A program made the position numbers and the translations under genes. This document shows positions 13,587 through 16,254 of a stretch of DNA of 16,254 nt, piece by piece (the stretch's first letter is position 1; every line of letters begins with the position of its first letter). Location: NCBI GenBank assembly GCA_027858455.1, contig JAQICQ010000166.1, positions 1-16,254 on the forward strand. The letters are read 5' to 3'. This DNA is from Elusimicrobiota bacterium. GTDB lineage: Bacteria > CG03 > SLGR01 > JAGXOG01. The notes below the pieces were generated by a model. The model saw nothing but the letters and a program-made list of their open reading frames with translations, searched no databases and was not told the DNA's origin.

Positions 13587-14713
13587 ACTGCCTCCAGGAT
13601 AATAACCATATTGTTTGTAGCCAGCCCTCCTATAGACTGGGTCAGCGCGTATTTAAGGTTCCCATCTAACTGGCGGTCTTCTGCTTGCCCTCTTAGTTGC
13701 CATACGGCTTCTACAATTTGAGCAAGGCCGGAAGCACCTACCGGATGACCTCTTGCCTTAAGCCCGCCGGAAGGATTTATAGGCAACCTGCCGTTTTTTG
13801 AAGTTATCCCCTCTTTTAAAGCTATCCAACCCATGCCCGGTTCAAATAACCCTACATCCTCGGAGCCGATTATCTCAAAAGGGGTAAAGGCATCGTGGAG
13901 TTCCGCAAAAGATATATCCTTCGGCCCGATTCCCGCCATCTTATATGCTTTTTCAGCAGCTATTTTTGTTGATTTAAATGTAGTGAAACTTTCTCTTTTT
14001 GTAAGTGGGATATGATCTGATCCCTGCCCAAGCCCTTTAAGTTTAACTTCTGACTGCTCGGAAGTAACCACCATACTTGCCGCACCATCCGATATAGGCG
14101 AACAGTCATATAGTCTCAGAGGGTCAGCTATAACTTTTGATTTCAATACATCTTCAACGGTTATCTCTTTATTAAAATGAGCATAGGGACTTAAGGCGGC
14201 GTTTTTATGATTTTTAACCGCTACTTCGGCGTAATCTTCCTCTTTCATGCCGTATTCCTTCATATACTTTCTCGTTATCATTGCCGCCAGCGCCGGCATA
14301 GTAGCGCCGTATTTGCGTTCCTCCGGAGCTATAACCTCGGCCAGTATCTTTGATGCGCGGCCGGTAGATACGCCGGTCATCTTTTCGCCGGCAATGGCAA
14401 GGACTGATTTAAAATAACCTGATGCCGCCGCGTATATCGCCTCGTCAAAGGCGGCAGCTCCCGATGAAGACGCAGTCTCAATTCGCGTGGCCGGAACAGG
14501 GACAAGACCCAGCCGGTCGGCAACTACCGATGCTATATTTGATTCAGAGGCAAACTCCTCGGGATTCATTGTACCTACATATATTGCATCTACTTTTTCC
14601 CGGCCGGCATCTTCAAGAGCTTTCCGGGCCGATTCAACCATTAAATCAACAAGAGTTTCTTTTCTACGACCGAATTTTGACATCCCTACTCCTGATATAT
14701 AAACATCCTGCAT
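13583..14713 (-). CDS. Thiolase-like protein (SCP-x/archaeal type) with Ser at the nucleophile position
   Basis: A 376-residue thiolase-superfamily protein. Family features: DCSPISDGAA near 204-212, HDAFTPFE with His273, GHPVGASG with His322, and a C-terminal ALTQSIGGLATNN. The position of the nucleophilic Cys in the usual ACASG motif is Ser82 here (ETASSSGAAAF), read directly from the codon TCT. Without the Cys the normal acyl-enzyme route would be impaired, so it may be a non-condensing or otherwise changed enzyme. I chose the ATG at 14713 rather than the longer frame to 14764, because GAAGGAG lies about 12 bases upstream and the family start (MQDVYISGVGMSKFG) fits. It follows the NUDIX gene directly and overlaps the DUF35-like gene by four bases. 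Confidence 0.87.
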   Translation of the reverse strand: MQDVYISGVGMSKFGRRKETLVDLMVESARKALEDAGREKVDAIYVGTMNPEEFASESNIASVVADRLGLVPVPATRIETASSSGAAAFDEAIYAAASGYFKSVLAIAGEKMTGVSTGRASKILAEVIAPEERKYGATMPALAAMITRKYMKEYGMKEEDYAEVAVKNHKNAALSPYAHFNKEITVEDVLKSKVIADPLRLYDCSPISDGAASMVVTSEQSEVKLKGLGQGSDHIPLTKRESFTTFKSTKIAAEKAYKMAGIGPKDISFAELHDAFTPFEIIGSEDVGLFEPGMGWIALKEGITSKNGRLPINPSGGLKARGHPVGASGLAQIVEAVWQLRGQAEDRQLDGNLKYALTQSIGGLATNNMVIILEAV

Positions 14714-14717
14714 AATT

Positions 14718-15158
14718 TTAATACACTCCTTCTTTAAAATCAGAAATAATATTTCTATGATCAAAAACTATTTTTTGCGGAAGATCGCCTAAATTAAAAA
14801 ATTTTGCTTCGACAGCATCGCTTCCCGATCTTAAGCTACCACTGCTTTTTGCGGTAAAAACAACAGAGACGGTATGAAACCTCGGGTCGCGCTGCGGGTC
14901 AGAATAAGAATGAAACTGCTTGAGCTCTCTTAATTTTAATCCGGTCTCTTCTTTCATTTCCCTTCTTGCCGCATCTTCAAGCAACTCCCCTTTTTCTACA
15001 AACCCTCCCGGTAATGCCCAACCGAGCGGAGGAAATTTTCTTGACACTAATACTATACCGTTTCCCGCACGATCGTTTCCCTCACGGATAATAACATCAA
15101 CCGTCAGCACAGGAATTTTTAATGTTTTTCTGTAATTATAATCCGCTTCAAAACTCAT
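14718..15158 (-). CDS. NUDIX hydrolase
   Basis: Hydrolyses a nucleoside diphosphate linked to some moiety. The full NUDIX box fits GX5EX7REUXEEXGU, with G-FVEKG-E, then LLEDAAR and REMKEETGL, preceded by the usual ALPGG. The core also has TVDVIIREG and an SYSDPQRDPR segment near the end, seen in ADP-ribose pyrophosphatase-like members; the substrate is not certain. I favour the ATG at 15158, which overlaps the upstream stop by 11 bases; a GTG at 15176 would add six residues. Neither has a strong Shine-Dalgarno. The stop lies four bases before the thiolase-like start. Confidence 0.9.
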   Translation of the reverse strand: MSFEADYNYRKTLKIPVLTVDVIIREGNDRAGNGIVLVSRKFPPLGWALPGGFVEKGELLEDAARREMKEETGLKLRELKQFHSYSDPQRDPRFHTVSVVFTAKSSGSLRSGSDAVEAKFFNLGDLPQKIVFDHRNIISDFKEGVY

Positions 15159-16254
15159 ATACAGTATATCCGTCACGGCTGTATACTTTATTTATATAAT
15201 TAGAGGTAAGATCCTCATATACGCCGTAAGCATATTCGTTAAATATATTGCTGTGATATCGCTTTGTCTTTTGAAGTTCGGATTCATTTACCAGGATATG
15301 GGTAATGCCCTTCTTCTTTAAAATTTCGGCGGCCTCTCCGGTATTGCCGGCCCCGCTTATCATATCGGCAAACGGAGATTTTGACCACACATCCGGAGCC
15401 ACTGTTTTCCTGTCAATATAGAAAGTACGCGTCTCGCCTATAAGCAATACCCCCGCATCAGGAGATGCGTTTTTATTTATATAATCCATAGCTCCGTAAC
15501 CTTCAATGGCATTATGCTTAAACTCGGCCCGGGAGGTATACCCCAAAGCAAAATTTATCTTGCCGTCTAAATTAAGCAAGGGCCATATTATGTAAAGGTT
15601 GACGGTCAGAGAAACTATAAAAATAGCCATAACCGCCCGGTAAAAATACTTAATTTTCCCGTAGAGGTTTATAATTATATATGCGGTTATCATTGCAAAG
15701 AGAGGCAACAAAGTATATATATAAGCGGCCGATCGGCCTGCCAGAATAAATACAACTATATAGATACCCGCAAAGGCCATCATAACCCTTATGGTCTTGC
15801 CGAGTTCGTCTATTAAAAATACAGCCGGCAGAAAAAGAATATAGACCGGCCCGGTCAATAAAAAATTAGCCGGCGACGGACTTGCCGCAAACGGCATATA
15901 CCATAAAGGCAAAAGATATCCCCAAAAACTTTTTGTAGCGGCAGTTGCCGCTGACACAGCGGCGGTTTTACCGGTGAAAATACCGGTGAAAAACGGAAAA
16001 ACAGGATTTCCCGTTACCGCTAAATTTTTTAATCCCATAGGAAGAAGGCCCGCTATAAACGGGATTATGAAATAAAGAAGATCGTTAGCCATATGCTCGT
16101 AACTTCCGGTCTGTTTTTTGTTTATTATTTTATATATTACCATAATAAGTATAACCATCGGGGTAAAGAGTCCGTAATACCCCCACCCGACTGAAAGCGC
16201 GGCAAATATCCCGGCCAGAATCAGCCAGCCCTTCTTTTTATTAAATTTTCCCCC
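15148..16254 (-). CDS. Multi-span membrane protein, GT-C glycosyltransferase-like (N-terminal part cut by window edge)
   Basis: The frame is open up to base 16254, so the N-terminal part lies outside; the Met at 16158 is not a real start. About 368 residues are visible. Several hydrophobic helices are present (for example GWLILAGIFAALSVGW, the LLYFIIPFIAGLLPMGL stretch, ILFLPAVFLI and AIFIVSLTVNLYIIW), followed by a soluble C-terminal part of about 120 residues with GVLLIGETRTFYID and KKGITHILVNE. The NLAVTGNPVFPFF loop is typical of dolichyl-phosphate-mannose-type (GT39/GT-C) transferases, where the catalytic Asp lies in the missing N-terminal part. A 12-base exact duplication gives FFTG IFTG in the loop. 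The exact substrate is unknown. Confidence 0.75.
   Translation of the reverse strand, partial: GGKFNKKKGWLILAGIFAALSVGWGYYGLFTPMVILIMVIYKIINKKQTGSYEHMANDLLYFIIPFIAGLLPMGLKNLAVTGNPVFPFFTGIFTGKTAAVSAATAATKSFWGYLLPLWYMPFAASPSPANFLLTGPVYILFLPAVFLIDELGKTIRVMMAFAGIYIVVFILAGRSAAYIYTLLPLFAMITAYIIINLYGKIKYFYRAVMAIFIVSLTVNLYIIWPLLNLDGKINFALGYTSRAEFKHNAIEGYGAMDYINKNASPDAGVLLIGETRTFYIDRKTVAPDVWSKSPFADMISGAGNTGEAAEILKKKGITHILVNESELQKTKRYHSNIFNEYAYGVYEDLTSNYINKVYSRDGYTVYEF
15969..15992 (-). repeat. Exact 12-base duplication in the membrane protein gene
   Basis: taccggtgaaaa (+ strand) occurs twice in direct tandem without mismatch. It lies in the extramembrane loop after the GNPVFP segment and gives the repeated FFTG/IFTG. 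Confidence 0.85.

Noticed and set aside
14714..14764. Longer thiolase-like start at 14764
   Set aside because: The 17 extra residues are hydrophobic and not family-like, they overlap the NUDIX gene, and the ATG at 14713 has a good Shine-Dalgarno and the conserved family start.

Overview
The window looks like a piece of an anaerobic or fermentative bacterial chromosome, probably from an uncultured lineage. The minus-strand order gmk - rpoZ-like - coaC - coaB - family-4 uracil-DNA glycosylase - priA - def - fmt is a housekeeping operon of a kind seen in several deep-branching phyla (Omnitrophota- or Elusimicrobiota-like is my guess; the assignment is weak and rests only on gene order and sequence style). 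Coding density is very high. There is no tRNA, rRNA, CRISPR array, insertion sequence or phage gene that I can see.

Region 1 (1-6545, minus strand) is that housekeeping operon. It covers nucleotide metabolism (gmk), transcription (a probable omega subunit with a long Lys/Ala/Ser-rich repeat tail), coenzyme A synthesis (CoaC and CoaB, separated by one in-frame TAG), uracil repair, replication restart (PriA) and formyl-Met handling (Def, Fmt; fmt runs off the left edge). Genes overlap or are separated by 2-35 bases. A sigma70-like promoter lies just upstream of gmk.

Region 2 (6546-13323, plus strand) is the most interesting part. It is a six-gene catabolic operon: DUF2877 protein, FdrA-like protein, DUF1116 protein, cytosine-deaminase-like amidohydrolase, PF04199 cyclase/hydrolase and a uridine-phosphorylase-like protein. 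It starts at a near-consensus promoter covered by two overlapping palindromes (a strong operator candidate) and ends at a strong intrinsic terminator. The first three genes correspond to the trio called yahE-yahF-yahG or ylbF-fdrA-ylbE (allH-allF-allG) in E. coli; the latter trio is reported as an oxamate carbamoyltransferase. My reading is that the operon degrades a nucleoside or cyclic ureide to an N-carbamoyl compound and then splits it phosphorolytically to carbamoyl phosphate, a possible ATP source. Base-recognition residues are changed in both the deaminase-like and the phosphorylase-like enzyme, so the substrate is probably not plain cytosine or uridine.

Region 3 (13347-16254, minus strand) holds, in transcription order, the C-terminal part of a multi-membrane-span protein resembling GT-C glycosyltransferases (cut by the right edge), a NUDIX hydrolase, a thiolase-like protein with Ser in place of the nucleophilic Cys, and a small DUF35-type OB-fold partner without the usual zinc ribbon.

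A recurring oddity is short in-frame tandem repeats (12 or 15 bases) inside seven different genes, usually in likely linkers or tails. No gene-free stretch exceeds 300 bases; the longest is the 184-base divergent promoter region at 6546-6729.
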